The translations under genes were made by a program, and so were the position numbers. A model generated the notes under the pieces. That model searched no databases. It saw only the letters and a program-made list of their open reading frames with translations, and was not told the origin of the DNA. Shown piece after piece: positions 53,884 through 62,482 of a stretch of DNA of 64,000 nucleotides. Position 1 is the first letter of the stretch. The number at the start of each line of letters is the position of its first letter. The DNA comes from CALEUX01 sp037439945 (GTDB lineage Bacteria > Bacteroidota > Bacteroidia > Bacteroidales > Marinilabiliaceae), in the NCBI GenBank assembly GCA_037439945.1, contig JBBIVA010000003.1, forward strand, positions 1 through 64,000, in the 5' to 3' direction.

Positions 53884-55146
53884 ATGAGTGTTTTTTTATT
53901 AATACAAGGTGCGGTGGTTATATCCGGGGTTGTGGTGTTTTTAATAGTAACTTTGCTTTTGGTATCGGTTCTTTTATATGCCAAGAAAAAACTTACCCCA
54001 TCAGGATTAGCCTCTATTAGCATTAACAGTGGAGAAAAGGAACTAACTGTTTCTCCCGGTCAAACTCTGTTGTCAGCTCTTGGTGATAATAAAATTTTCC
54101 TTCCTTCTGCATGTGGCGGAGGCGGAACATGTGCCATGTGCAGGTGCCGCGTAACAGATGGGGCAGGGTCTATTCTCCCTACCGAAACCGGGTTTTTTAC
54201 ACGCAAGGAACAAATGAATAATTGGAGGCTTGCTTGTCAGGTTAAGGTAAAAGAAGATATTAAAATGGAAATTCCACACGAAATTCTTGGAATTCAGAAA
54301 TGGGAATGTGAAGTGGTTTCTAATGCTAATGTTGCTACCTATATTAAGGAATTTGTTGTTAAACTACCTGCAGGTGAAACCCTTAACTTTAAATCGGGAG
54401 GATATATTCAAATTGATGTCCCTAAAATTGATGTTGATTTTAAGGATATTATCGTTGAAGATGATTATAGGGAAGAATGGGAAAAATATAAAATGTTTGA
54501 TTTGAAAATGATTAACCCTGAACCTACTTTCAGAGCTTATTCAATGGCAAATCACCCGGCTGAAGGCAATATCATAATGTTGAATATACGTATTGCAACC
54601 CCACCATTTGATAGAGTTAACGGTGGTTTTGCAAAAGTAAATCCTGGTATATGTTCTTCATTTATATTTTCACGTAAACCCGGTGATAAGGTGACAATAT
54701 CCGGGCCCTATGGTGAATTCTTTATAAAGGAAACCTCCCGCGAAATGATGTTTATAGGTGGCGGAGCCGGAATGGCCCCTATGAGATCGCATATTTTTCA
54801 TTTGTTCCATACCCTGAAAACAGGTCGAAAAGTTACTTTTTGGTACGGGGCAAGGTCTAGAAAGGAGATTTTTTACGAGGAGTTATTCCATGAGATTGAA
54901 AAGAAGTTCCCGAACTTTAAATTTACAATTGCACTTTCAGAACCATACCCCGACGATAAATGGGAGGGCCCGGTAGGGTTTATTCATCAGGTGATTTATA
55001 ATCAGTATCTCATAAAACATGATGAGCCCGAAGAAATAGAATATTACCTGTGTGGTCCGCCAATGATGAACTCGGCAGTTAATAAAATGCTTTTTGATTT
55101 AGGCGTTCCGGATGAAATGGTTGCTTTTGACGACTTTGGTTCTTAA
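53884..55146 (+). CDS. nqrF: Na+-translocating NADH:quinone reductase subunit F
   Basis: NADH-oxidising subunit of 420 residues. An N-terminal membrane helix (about 5-32) is followed by a ferredoxin domain with the [2Fe-2S] cysteines C77, C83, C86 and C118 (SACGGGGTCAMCRC and LACQV). A ferredoxin-reductase-type FAD domain (RAYSMANHP) and an NADH domain (MFIGGGAGMAPMRSH and YYLCGPPMMNSAV) complete it. All cofactor sites are intact. Last nqr gene; apbE is 194 bases further on the same strand. Confidence 0.97.
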   Translation: MSVFLLIQGAVVISGVVVFLIVTLLLVSVLLYAKKKLTPSGLASISINSGEKELTVSPGQTLLSALGDNKIFLPSACGGGGTCAMCRCRVTDGAGSILPTETGFFTRKEQMNNWRLACQVKVKEDIKMEIPHEILGIQKWECEVVSNANVATYIKEFVVKLPAGETLNFKSGGYIQIDVPKIDVDFKDIIVEDDYREEWEKYKMFDLKMINPEPTFRAYSMANHPAEGNIIMLNIRIATPPFDRVNGGFAKVNPGICSSFIFSRKPGDKVTISGPYGEFFIKETSREMMFIGGGAGMAPMRSHIFHLFHTLKTGRKVTFWYGARSRKEIFYEELFHEIEKKFPNFKFTIALSEPYPDDKWEGPVGFIHQVIYNQYLIKHDEPEEIEYYLCGPPMMNSAVNKMLFDLGVPDEMVAFDDFGS

Positions 55147-55177
55147 TTTGTTTATTGAAAATTTTACACCGGGCCGA

Positions 55178-55285
55178 ATTAATGGTCATTAATAGCTTGA
55201 CTAGGTGTTTTTTATGACGGTTTGGTATAGCCTTATACGGCAAAGTCGCCGGTTTTTAAACTAATATAATTGTGATTAGTTTAAA
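55178..55285. repeat. Two hairpins between nqrF and apbE
   Basis: ATTAATG-gt-CATTAAT (55178-55193) and TTTAAACTAAT (55255-55265) paired with ATTAGTTTAAA (55275-55285) over 11 bp with a 9-base loop. Neither is followed by a clear U-run, so partial termination or RNA processing is possible but not shown. Confidence 0.5.
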
Positions 55286-55340
55286 GTCCTGAAAAAGAGC
55301 CTTGCCTGAAATTTCAGACTAGCTAGTAAATTTGATTAAT

Positions 55341-56342
55341 ATGAGAATACTATTTTTAACCGGACTATTTATTATAACCGCAACAGGATGTAAACAAAAA
55401 TCTCCTGAATACATTTTTAATGAAGGGAAAATATTCGGTACTTATTATCATATTGTTTACCAGTCCGTTTCAGGCGACAAGCATCAACAGATTAAAGATT
55501 TGTTAAACTCCTTCAATAAATCACTTTCCACTTATGATACAGGTTCTATTATAAGCAGGTTTAACCGGGGTGAAAAGAATGTGGCAGCTGATTCGTTTTT
55601 TGTAAAGGTATTTAATACTGCAATTGAAGTTTATGAAAAATCATCCGGAGCTTTTGACATTACTGTAGCTCCTTTGGTTAATGCCTGGGGTTTTGGTTTT
55701 AGTAAAATTGAAAAGGTAACTCCCTGCTTAATTGATTCACTTATTCAGTATGTAGGGATGTCTAATGTATCTATCAATAATGGAATAATTACAAAGAAGA
55801 AGGATGGTATAATGCTTGATGCAAGTGCAATAGCAAAAGGATACGGAGTTGATGTAGTTGCCCTATTTCTAAAAAACCAGGGAATTAAGAATTATATGGT
55901 CGAAATTGGCGGAGAGATTAATTCATCAGGGTTAAATCCAAAAGGAAAATTATGGCGTATTGGTATTGATAAACCAATAGATGACCCTTTGGTTGAGAGC
56001 AGGGAACTTCAAATGATTATTCAGATTTCTGATAAATCAATGGCCACAAGTGGCAATTACCGTAACTTTTATATTAAGGATGGGAAAAAATTTGCCCACA
56101 CAATCGACCCATCAACCGGATATCCTGTGCAACATTCATTATTAAGTGCAACAATTATTGCTGATGATTGCATGACTGCCGATGCTTATGCCACGGCATG
56201 CATGGTGTTGGGTTTGGAAAAAAGCATTGAATTAATTGAACAGCTACCGGGAGTTGAAGGGTGTTTTATTTTTCAGGATGATACAGCTATGAATGTTGTT
56301 TATACTTCGGGTTTTGAAGGTTATATTGATAAACCGGGTTAA
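55341..56342 (+). CDS. apbE: FAD:protein FMN transferase
   Basis: Transfers FMN from FAD to threonine in target proteins, here most likely NqrB T216 and NqrC T209. The ATG at 55341 (MRILFLTGLFIITATGC) gives a lipoprotein signal with the lipid-modified cysteine at residue 17. Family motifs are STYDTGSIISRFN, GAFDITVAPLVNAWGFG, LDASAIAKGYGVD and GGEINSSG, plus HTIDPSTGYP. It is 333 residues and complete. TAAATTTG at 55327-55334 lies just upstream and may be its own -7 box with a very short leader. Confidence 0.95.
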   Translation: MRILFLTGLFIITATGCKQKSPEYIFNEGKIFGTYYHIVYQSVSGDKHQQIKDLLNSFNKSLSTYDTGSIISRFNRGEKNVAADSFFVKVFNTAIEVYEKSSGAFDITVAPLVNAWGFGFSKIEKVTPCLIDSLIQYVGMSNVSINNGIITKKKDGIMLDASAIAKGYGVDVVALFLKNQGIKNYMVEIGGEINSSGLNPKGKLWRIGIDKPIDDPLVESRELQMIIQISDKSMATSGNYRNFYIKDGKKFAHTIDPSTGYPVQHSLLSATIIADDCMTADAYATACMVLGLEKSIELIEQLPGVEGCFIFQDDTAMNVVYTSGFEGYIDKPG

Positions 56343-56474
56343 TTTCTTTTTTGGGGATTATTTTCTTAAAATAAAATCATTGCAATATAAAAGGAGGTTT
56401 ACAAAATTAATTGGCCACAACCTTATGGCCGGGAAAATAGCTTTTTCTTTATGCATGAAGGCTGACTTGAATTG

Positions 56475-57944
56475 TTATTTGTGAAAATGTTGATCAATAA
56501 CTCCATTTCGGTGCCGAATAAACCATAGAATAAGAAATGTAATTATTCCGTTGAGAATAAGTTTTTCATACCCGAGTTTAAAACCAAACCACCCTACTGA
56601 ATTAAAATCCAGGATACCTGTAATTACAGGGGGAATTATGGCTGCTATTATCACTAGATTATCCCTGATTTTTATGCTGGTGAATAAGCCAAAGGCAAAC
56701 AAACCAAGTAATGGGCCATATGTATAACCTGCCAGCGTATAAATTATATCAATAATGCTGCCCTGTTGCAATGCTCTGAAAATCATTATTATCAGGGCAG
56801 TAATAATTGTAAAACCAATATGAATTATAATCCTTATTTTTTTTGCCTTTCCCTCTGTAAATCTTTCAATTCCCATAATATCAACTGAAAAGGAGGTTGT
56901 AACTGATGTAAGTGTTGAATCGGCACTTGAATAGGCAGCAGCGATAAGCCCCAAAATGAATATTGTACCCACAACATCCGGAAAGTAGCCGCCTAGGGCC
57001 AACATAGGGAAAAGGTCATCGGCCCTTTGTGGAGGAGCAATCCCCATATGTTGAACATAAATAAAAAGGAGGGCTCCTAATGATAAAAAAAGCAGGTTAA
57101 TGGGTAAAAAAGCAGTTCCATACCAATACATATTCTTTCTGGCATCATTAAGGTTATTAATTGTTAAGTTTTTTTGCATCATATCCTGGTCCAGGCCTGT
57201 CATAACAATTGTAATAAAAACCCCCGAAAAAAACTGCTTTAAAAAATGTTTCGATGATAACCAATCGTTCCAAACAATTATATCACTTAAATCACTTTCC
57301 CAAATAACTGAAACCATTTCCCAAAAACTCAGGTTCATTTCAATATTAATGTATATAATTGTAGTTACCACAGCACTTATCATAAGTATGGTTTGCAAGG
57401 TGTCGGTCCATATTATTGTTTTTATACCTCCCCTGAAAGTATAAACCCAAACCAATGCCACCGCAACAACTACTGTAATACTAAAAGGAACCTGCAACTT
57501 ATCAAAAATGGCCAGGTGCAGAACGCTTGTCATCAGGTACAACCTTGCAGCAGATCCAACAGTTCTTGAAATAATAAACAGTAAAGCCCCCGATTTGTAT
57601 GAGAGCTTTCCAAACCGTGTGTTCAAATAAGTGTAAATTGATGTCAGGTTTAAGCTGTAATATAATGGTAACAAAATATTTGCAACAAATACATAACCCA
57701 AAACAAATCCCAAAACCATCTGTAAATATGTAAATTGTTGCGAACCTACCCATCCGGGTACCGAAACAAAAGTAACACCCGAAAGTGAAGAACCTATCAT
57801 CCCTATTGAAACCAAATACCACGGCGACTTACGGTTACCAAGAAAAAAAGTGTTATTATCAGCTTTTTTGCTGGTAAGGATGGAGATTAATAACAATATT
57901 GCAAAATAACCTAAAATTAGCAGGCTTGTATAAAAGGGTTTCAT
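56475..57944 (-). CDS. Sodium:solute symporter (SSS family)
   Basis: A 489-residue inner-membrane protein with about 13 predicted helices. The opening (NRKSPWYLVSIGMIGSSLSG with VTFVSVPGWVG) and the central GLIAAAYSSADSTLTSVTTS segment, which carries Na+-site serines in helix 8 of this fold, identify the SSS family. Substrate is not readable; the sequence resembles the Bacteroidota subgroup annotated only as sodium:solute symporter. It faces apbE convergently and would use the Na+ gradient built by Nqr. Confidence 0.9.
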   Translation of the reverse strand: MKPFYTSLLILGYFAILLLISILTSKKADNNTFFLGNRKSPWYLVSIGMIGSSLSGVTFVSVPGWVGSQQFTYLQMVLGFVLGYVFVANILLPLYYSLNLTSIYTYLNTRFGKLSYKSGALLFIISRTVGSAARLYLMTSVLHLAIFDKLQVPFSITVVVAVALVWVYTFRGGIKTIIWTDTLQTILMISAVVTTIIYINIEMNLSFWEMVSVIWESDLSDIIVWNDWLSSKHFLKQFFSGVFITIVMTGLDQDMMQKNLTINNLNDARKNMYWYGTAFLPINLLFLSLGALLFIYVQHMGIAPPQRADDLFPMLALGGYFPDVVGTIFILGLIAAAYSSADSTLTSVTTSFSVDIMGIERFTEGKAKKIRIIIHIGFTIITALIIMIFRALQQGSIIDIIYTLAGYTYGPLLGLFAFGLFTSIKIRDNLVIIAAIIPPVITGILDFNSVGWFGFKLGYEKLILNGIITFLILWFIRHRNGVIDQHFHK

Positions 57945-58104
57945 TTTTACAATTGGTTGTTAGTTTTTCGTGAACCAAAAAACAAGAAATAATTTAATAA
58001 GGTTCAGAATATTAACAAAGGTGCAATTTTACATTGAGAAATGAAGAGTGTAATTTGAAATTTTATTGCCCATTTATCCTAACTCTTTAGTTAATGCTTT
58101 TTGC

Positions 58105-58112
58105 TACCTTTG
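58105..58112 (+). promoter_or_regulatory. Bacteroidota -7 box for recR
   Basis: TACCTTTG fits TAnnTTTG and lies 22 bases before the ATG at 58135, inside a short direct repeat (TTTGCTACC twice). It supports the shorter recR start. Confidence 0.45.
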
Positions 58113-58134
58113 CTACCTGAACAAACCGAATAAA

Positions 58135-58755
58135 ATGAATACATCTCAGTTTCCTTCAAAATTATTGGAAAATGCGGTTAATGAATTATCACGGCTTCCT
58201 GGCATTGGAAAAAAAACTGCCCTTAGGCTTGCATTATTTTTACTAAAACAAGAGAAGCAATCAGTTGAAAGGTTTTTGTTGGCCATAAATGCCCTCCGGG
58301 GTGAAATTCGTTATTGTTCGGGCTGTTTTAATATTTCTGATACCGATTTGTGTAATATTTGTGCAAGTGCAAAACGCGACCAAAAAACTGTATGTGTTGT
58401 TGAAAGTGTTCGCGATGTTATGGCAATTGAAAATACCCAGCAATATTTTGGGGTTTATCATGTACTTGGAGGGGTAATTTCACCAATGGATGGTATCGGC
58501 CCCGATGATTTAACAATTACACAACTTGAAAACAGGGTACGTGAAGGGAAAGTTGATGAAATTATTTTTGCCCTCAGTACAACAATGGAAGGGGATACAA
58601 CTAATTTTTTTATCTACAGAAAACTATCAAGGTTCCAGGTTAAAATAACAACAATAGCAAGGGGTATTTCTATAGGCGATGAACTTGAATACGCCGATGA
58701 AATAACATTGGGAAGGTCATTGCTTAACAGGTTGCCTTTTGATAATACTAAATAG
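58135..58755 (+). CDS. recR: Recombination protein RecR
   Basis: A 206-residue protein that forms a DNA clamp with RecO in RecFOR gap repair. The ATG at 58135 (MNTSQFPSKLLENAVNELSR) gives the normal N-terminus; an in-frame ATG at 58066 would include the promoter. The helix-hairpin-helix (LPGIGKKTALRLALFLL), the zinc cysteines (CSGCFNISDTDLCNIC) and the Toprim core (VVESVRDVMAIE and YHVLGGVISPMDGIGP) are all present. Confidence 0.96.
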   Translation: MNTSQFPSKLLENAVNELSRLPGIGKKTALRLALFLLKQEKQSVERFLLAINALRGEIRYCSGCFNISDTDLCNICASAKRDQKTVCVVESVRDVMAIENTQQYFGVYHVLGGVISPMDGIGPDDLTITQLENRVREGKVDEIIFALSTTMEGDTTNFFIYRKLSRFQVKITTIARGISIGDELEYADEITLGRSLLNRLPFDNTK

Positions 58756-59125
58756 GATTATTTTTGATTGTTCGTTTAAACAAACCCTGATTTACAATAG
58801 AGGTGATTACATGGAGCTTAGAATTTATTTGGCAGCTGTGGTTAAGCAAAACCTGTTGGTTAATTTTTATTGGATGAAAGCTTTAAAATCGTTTACTTAT
58901 TTTAGCAAAAGGTTAATAACAGATTGAGTTATTCCTATGAATATATGCAAGTTGAGCAGGAAAATTAAAGGGATTAAAACCAACCCTGTTTTTTTTGGTC
59001 CATATTACACGCTATGGAATAATGACCGGTTTGGCAATAAATATTCACACGAAAATTTTATCCACTGAAATTAAAACCTTTTTATGTGACTTTTCAATTT
59101 AATAACAATAACTAAAAATAAATAA
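58756..59125. other. Intergenic region after recR
   Basis: About 370 AT-rich bases. A TATTTTTG box (58759-58766) precedes a 38-codon ATG frame at 58811-58927 with AGAGGTGA just upstream; this possible small gene is described as a finding. Nothing else is recognised. Confidence 0.5.
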
Positions 59126-59572
59126 ATTAACGGGTCAATTTATATAAAACAGATTGTAGCCATTTTCTGGATAATTTTGGTGGCCCTGGTTATAATGTTT
59201 ACTGTAACTGTTTATTTTTCGCTTACCTATGGCCCTATGTTGGGGTTGCCAAAAAATAATGCTGAAACATTAAAATCAATAATTGTTATATTGGCATTAA
59301 TTGGTATGCCCGCCGGTTATAGTTTTAATAAAAGGAGATTAAAAAAAATACCAGGAGAATTGCTTTTAATTGAAAAACTGAAAATATACAGAAGCAGTTT
59401 TTTTATTAAAATTGTCTTTGTTGAAGCATTGGCAATTCTTACCTTAACAGGATATTTAATTACTTCCGATAATGTTTTTTTACTTATTTTTGGTTTGTTT
59501 TTCATGGTTTATTTATTAAATACACCAAATAAAGAGAAAATAACATCTGAAATTGAACTAAACAGGAATTAA
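59126..59572 (+). CDS. Small membrane protein with unusual start
   Basis: The frame is open from 59126. The part after TTG at 59177 encodes 131 residues, with hydrophobic segments at about 2-16, 31-46, 70-88 and 91-108 of that portion. Upstream in the same frame, IYIKQIVAIFWII extends the first helix naturally, but no ATG, GTG or TTG is available before 59177, only ATT or ATA codons. The real start may therefore be ATT near 59138 or the TTG at 59177. No named family is recognised. It ends 18 bases before the HAD phosphatase gene, so the two are probably co-transcribed. Confidence 0.6.
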   Translation: MNGSIYIKQIVAIFWIILVALVIMFTVTVYFSLTYGPMLGLPKNNAETLKSIIVILALIGMPAGYSFNKRRLKKIPGELLLIEKLKIYRSSFFIKIVFVEALAILTLTGYLITSDNVFLLIFGLFFMVYLLNTPNKEKITSEIELNRN

Positions 59573-59589
59573 TTACATTATCGCTATTT

Positions 59590-60024
59590 ATGGTAATTGC
59601 AGTTGATTTTGACGGCACTATAGTTGAACACAGGTATCCTGCCATTGGTAAAGAAATGTTTTTTGCATTTGAAACGCTTAAAGCTTTACAAAAAGATGGC
59701 CATCAGTTAATATTGTGGACTTACAGGCATGGAGCCAGTCTTGATGCAGCAATTGATTATTGCAGAAAAAATGGGGTAGAATTTTTTGCCGTTAATTCAA
59801 GTTATCCCGATGAGGAAATGGACGGTAGTTTAAGCCGTAAAGTTAACGCTGATATGTTTATTGACGATAGAAATTTTGGAGGCTTCCCTGGATGGGGTGT
59901 TATTTACCAAACACTGTCAGATAATTCAAAAACCAGGGACAACGAATATTGGCTTAAACTGGAAAGAGCCACCGATAGGACCCTTTGTGGATTTTTAAAA
60001 AGAATTTTTTGCGGCAAATATTAG
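59590..60024 (+). CDS. Small HAD-superfamily phosphatase (BT0820-like)
   Basis: A 144-residue cytosolic protein. HAD motif I is AVDFDGTIVEH with D6 and D8; motif II lies in ILWTYRHG; the acidic FIDDRNFGG near residue 100 is motif IV. There is no large cap domain, so substrates could be macromolecular or phospho-sugars; the family is known from Bacteroides structural genomics under the BT0820 name, without firm function. It follows the small membrane protein by 18 bases. Confidence 0.82.
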   Translation: MVIAVDFDGTIVEHRYPAIGKEMFFAFETLKALQKDGHQLILWTYRHGASLDAAIDYCRKNGVEFFAVNSSYPDEEMDGSLSRKVNADMFIDDRNFGGFPGWGVIYQTLSDNSKTRDNEYWLKLERATDRTLCGFLKRIFCGKY

Positions 60025-60204
60025 AATAGAATGACCAGCATTTTTCAAAATTGGATGTTTAGAAAATAAAAATATCAAAACAAAACCGTACTGTTTTTTT
60101 GCAGGTTTAAAAAATTATTTACAGGTGAAAAGGGCATGGGCTGTTAAACAGGCACCAAAAAACATTTAACAATTAGCAGGTTTCACCATTTCTTGATTAT
60201 AAAA

Positions 60205-60301
60205 TTTATTTTGATGAAACGAGCCCCGAATGTTCGGGGCGAGTTCTGCCGTAATAACCGGACAAGCTGTTCGGCCTTAATAAAAAAATTATTAACGGAT
60301 T
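60205..60301 (+). repeat. Mosaic palindromic intergenic element, copy B
   Basis: Has GATGAAAC, the hairpin GCCCCGA-atgt-TCGGGGC (60223-60240), GAGTTCT, then CCGGACAAGCTGTTCGG, itself a stem, and a CTTAATaAAAAAATTAttAACGGAT tail. Layout and most bases match copy A; the CAAGCT...TTCGGCCTT tail also matches copy D. Confidence 0.8.
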
Positions 60302-60358
60302 AAACACCCATGTTTTGTAAAACGCAAACACATAATTAACAAAATTTAAAAGGTGGGT

Positions 60359-60386
60359 GTTCTCCAGCAATTGCGGGACAAGCCAT
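60359..60386 (+). repeat. Mosaic palindromic intergenic element, partial copy C
   Basis: GTTCTCCAGCAATTGCGGGA followed by CAAGCCATT matches the second module of the mosaic element without the leading hairpin. It is centred on the palindrome GCAATTGC and lies 26 bases before lemA. Confidence 0.6.
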
Positions 60387-60411
60387 TATTACTTTAAAAT
60401 TAAATTTTATT

Positions 60412-60993
60412 ATGATGAAAAAAATTAAATGGATTTTAATTTCTCTGATTGTATTACCATTTTTTACAAGTTGTGGGTATAACAAAATGGTTGAACTACG
60501 TGAAGGAGTAGATGCACAATGGGCACAGGTCGAAAACGTATATCAGCGCAGGGCCGATCTTATTCCCAATCTTGTGATTACTGTAAAAGGTTATGCCGCG
60601 CACGAAAAAGAAACCCTTGAAAGTGTGGTAGAAGCAAGGAGTAAAGCTACAAACACTAATATTTCGGCTGAGGGAATGACCGAACAATCACTAAAACAGT
60701 TTCAGCAGGCTCAGGATGGTTTATCATCAGCTTTATCGCGTTTATTGGTTGTGGTTGAAAATTATCCTGATTTAAAGGCTAATCAGAATTTCCTCGATTT
60801 ACAGGCCCAACTTGAAGGAACGGAAAACAGGATAACAGTTGAACGTAATAAGTTTAATGAAACCACCAGGAGTTATAACACTTATATTGCCAAATTCCCT
60901 CAGAATATAATTGCTGGCATCTTTTCATTTCAACGAAAACCATATTTTGAAGCTGAAGCAGGTTCCCAAAAAGTCCCTGTTGTTCAATTTTGA
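60412..60993 (+). CDS. lemA: LemA family lipoprotein
   Basis: A 193-residue protein with a lipoprotein signal (LPFFTSC, lipidated cysteine near residue 21), followed by a helical bundle. Typical LemA segments are LREGVDAQWAQVENVYQRRA, DLIPNLVITVKGYAAHEKET and NRITVERNKFNETTRSYN. The cellular role of LemA is poorly defined; in Bacteroidota it is regularly encoded before TPM-domain proteins, as here (17 bases to the next gene). A downstream alternative ATG three bases later is equally possible. Confidence 0.92.
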   Translation: MMKKIKWILISLIVLPFFTSCGYNKMVELREGVDAQWAQVENVYQRRADLIPNLVITVKGYAAHEKETLESVVEARSKATNTNISAEGMTEQSLKQFQQAQDGLSSALSRLLVVVENYPDLKANQNFLDLQAQLEGTENRITVERNKFNETTRSYNTYIAKFPQNIIAGIFSFQRKPYFEAEAGSQKVPVVQF

Positions 60994-61010
60994 TTTAAAA
61001 CCTTGGAATT

Positions 61011-61445
61011 ATGGCTAAAGATTTCTTTCAAAAGGAAGATAAGCAAAAAATTGTTGATGCAATTCGCCACGCTGAACTTAACACATCAGGTGAAATAAGG
61101 GTGCATATCGAATCCTCCTGCCCCGAAAATGTTTTAGACAGGGCAGCCCATCTGTTTGAGTTATTAAAAATGCATAAAACCGGGCCAAGGAATGGCGTAT
61201 TGTTTTACCTGGCCCATGCCGACAGAAAATTTGCCATTCTGGGCGACACTGGAATTAATTCCAAAGTGGGGCCCGGGTTTTGGGATGGTATAAAATCCGA
61301 AATGACAGAATTATTCATGAAGGGAGAGTTTGCATCAGGTCTTGAAAAGGGTATAACAATGGCAGGGGATAAACTTAAAGCACATTTTCCGTATCATGCT
61401 GATGATAAAAATGAGTTAAATGATGAGATTTCATTTGGTCAATGA
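61011..61445 (+). CDS. TPM-domain protein without signal peptide
   Basis: A 144-residue protein covering just one TPM (YgcG/Psb32) domain: ELNTSGEIRVHIESS near the start, GVLFYLAHADRKFAILGDTG in the middle and an FASGLEKGITMAGDKLKAHF helix near the end. No signal peptide or membrane helix was seen, unlike the gene that follows. It may act at the cytosolic side or be carried by a partner; function unknown. It is in the lemA-TPM-TPM operon, ending 16 bases before the next start. Confidence 0.88.
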   Translation: MAKDFFQKEDKQKIVDAIRHAELNTSGEIRVHIESSCPENVLDRAAHLFELLKMHKTGPRNGVLFYLAHADRKFAILGDTGINSKVGPGFWDGIKSEMTELFMKGEFASGLEKGITMAGDKLKAHFPYHADDKNELNDEISFGQ

Positions 61446-61461
61446 TTTTATAATTTTTAAG

Positions 61462-62259
61462 ATGGTTAAAAAAATAATTATATCACTTTTTTTTCTTCTG
61501 CCGTTAATCCAGGTTTCGTCACAGGTTTTACCTGAGCCCCCTGTTCCACCCAGGCTGGTTAACGACTTATCGGGTATTCTCGATAAACAATCTGTTGATA
61601 ATCTTGAGAGGGCCCTTATGGGGTTTTCAAATGAAACAAGTACCCAGATTGCCATAGTTACCCTAAATGATATCTCAGGGTATGAAATCTCAGATTTTTC
61701 ATTCAGGTTGGCCGAAAAGTGGGGAATAGGTCAAAAAGATAAAAGGAATGGTATATTAATATTGGTTAAACCAAAAACAAGCCAAAGCAAGGGTGAAGCG
61801 TTTATAGCAGTTGGCTATGGTTTGGAGGGTGCAGTGCCTGATGTAGTTGCAAAACGCATTGTTCAAAATGAAATGATACCATATTTCAGGGCAAATGATT
61901 ATGGGGGTGGGTTAATTGCCGGTACTAACATTTTAATGGAAATCACACGGGGTGAATATACTGCCGATAAATATTTGGAACGCTCCACAATAGCTGCAAA
62001 ACCTGTTGCAATTGCTATAGTTATCATATTTTTTATATTAATGGCAGTTGTAATATCAAAAGGTCAGAAAGTCAGGTCATCATCAATAGGGCATGATTTG
62101 CCCTTTTGGGTATTGCTTTCAATGCTTGGCTCATCGGGAACGAGAAATCGTTCCGGAGGTTGGGATAATTTCTCATCGGGTTCAGGTAGTTTTGGCGGGG
62201 GGTTTGGTGGTTTTGGCGGCGGTAGCTTTGGTGGTGGTGGAGCCGGTGGTAGTTGGTAA
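61462..62259 (+). CDS. Membrane-anchored TPM-domain protein (YgcG-like)
   Basis: A 265-residue exported protein. I use the ATG at 61462 (MVKKIIISLFFLLPLIQVSS); an earlier in-frame ATG overlaps the previous gene. Signal peptide to about residue 21, TPM domain about 30-155 (VNDLSGILDKQSVDNLERAL and GYGLEGAVPDVVAKRIVQNE), one membrane helix at about 175-193 (VAIAIVIIFFILMAVVI), and a Gly/Ser/Phe-rich C-terminus. Last gene of the lemA operon, followed by a terminator. Confidence 0.9.
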   Translation: MVKKIIISLFFLLPLIQVSSQVLPEPPVPPRLVNDLSGILDKQSVDNLERALMGFSNETSTQIAIVTLNDISGYEISDFSFRLAEKWGIGQKDKRNGILILVKPKTSQSKGEAFIAVGYGLEGAVPDVVAKRIVQNEMIPYFRANDYGGGLIAGTNILMEITRGEYTADKYLERSTIAAKPVAIAIVIIFFILMAVVISKGQKVRSSSIGHDLPFWVLLSMLGSSGTRNRSGGWDNFSSGSGSFGGGFGGFGGGSFGGGGAGGSW

Positions 62260-62321
62260 TTCCCTCAAGGTTTTTTTCTCACTTTTTAAAATTTTAATTT
62301 GTAATTTTTATTGAATAATAT

Positions 62322-62357
62322 AAAAAAACCGGCAGGAAAAATATCCTTCCGGTTTTT
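62322..62357 (+). terminator. Terminator after the lemA operon
   Basis: AAAAAACCGG-c-AGG pairs with CCT-t-CCGGTTTTTT across an AT-rich loop; the T-run continues into TTTTTTT. It can also act on the minus strand. Confidence 0.85.
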
Positions 62358-62377
62358 TCGTTTTTTTAATTCTAAAA

Positions 62378-62482
62378 TTAAACCCAAATTTGTCTTAAGC
62401 CGGATTTTCCAATGACAGTCATTAGAAAATTATAGTCTTAAGTTGGTGATTATTTGACCTCCATTTTGACAAATCGCTTAAG
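62378..62482 (-). repeat. 105-bp MITE-like element, copy 2
   Basis: Reverse-complement match to 4833-4937, with the same terminal ATTTGTC/GACAAAT pairing and central AATGAC-a-GTCATT dyad. It lies in a convergent intergenic gap. Confidence 0.8.

Larger units (their letters stand above)
60025..60411. other. Intergenic region upstream of lemA with repeat elements
   Basis: About 390 bases containing copy B (60205-60301) and the partial copy C (60359-60386) of the mosaic element. GGTGAAA (60124-60130) and TTTCACC (60181-60187) form a further loose inverted repeat. Confidence 0.65.

Noticed and set aside
58066..58134. N-terminal extension of RecR
   Set aside because: The extension is translated from a direct repeat that contains the -7 box; the conserved RecR N-terminus begins at 58135.
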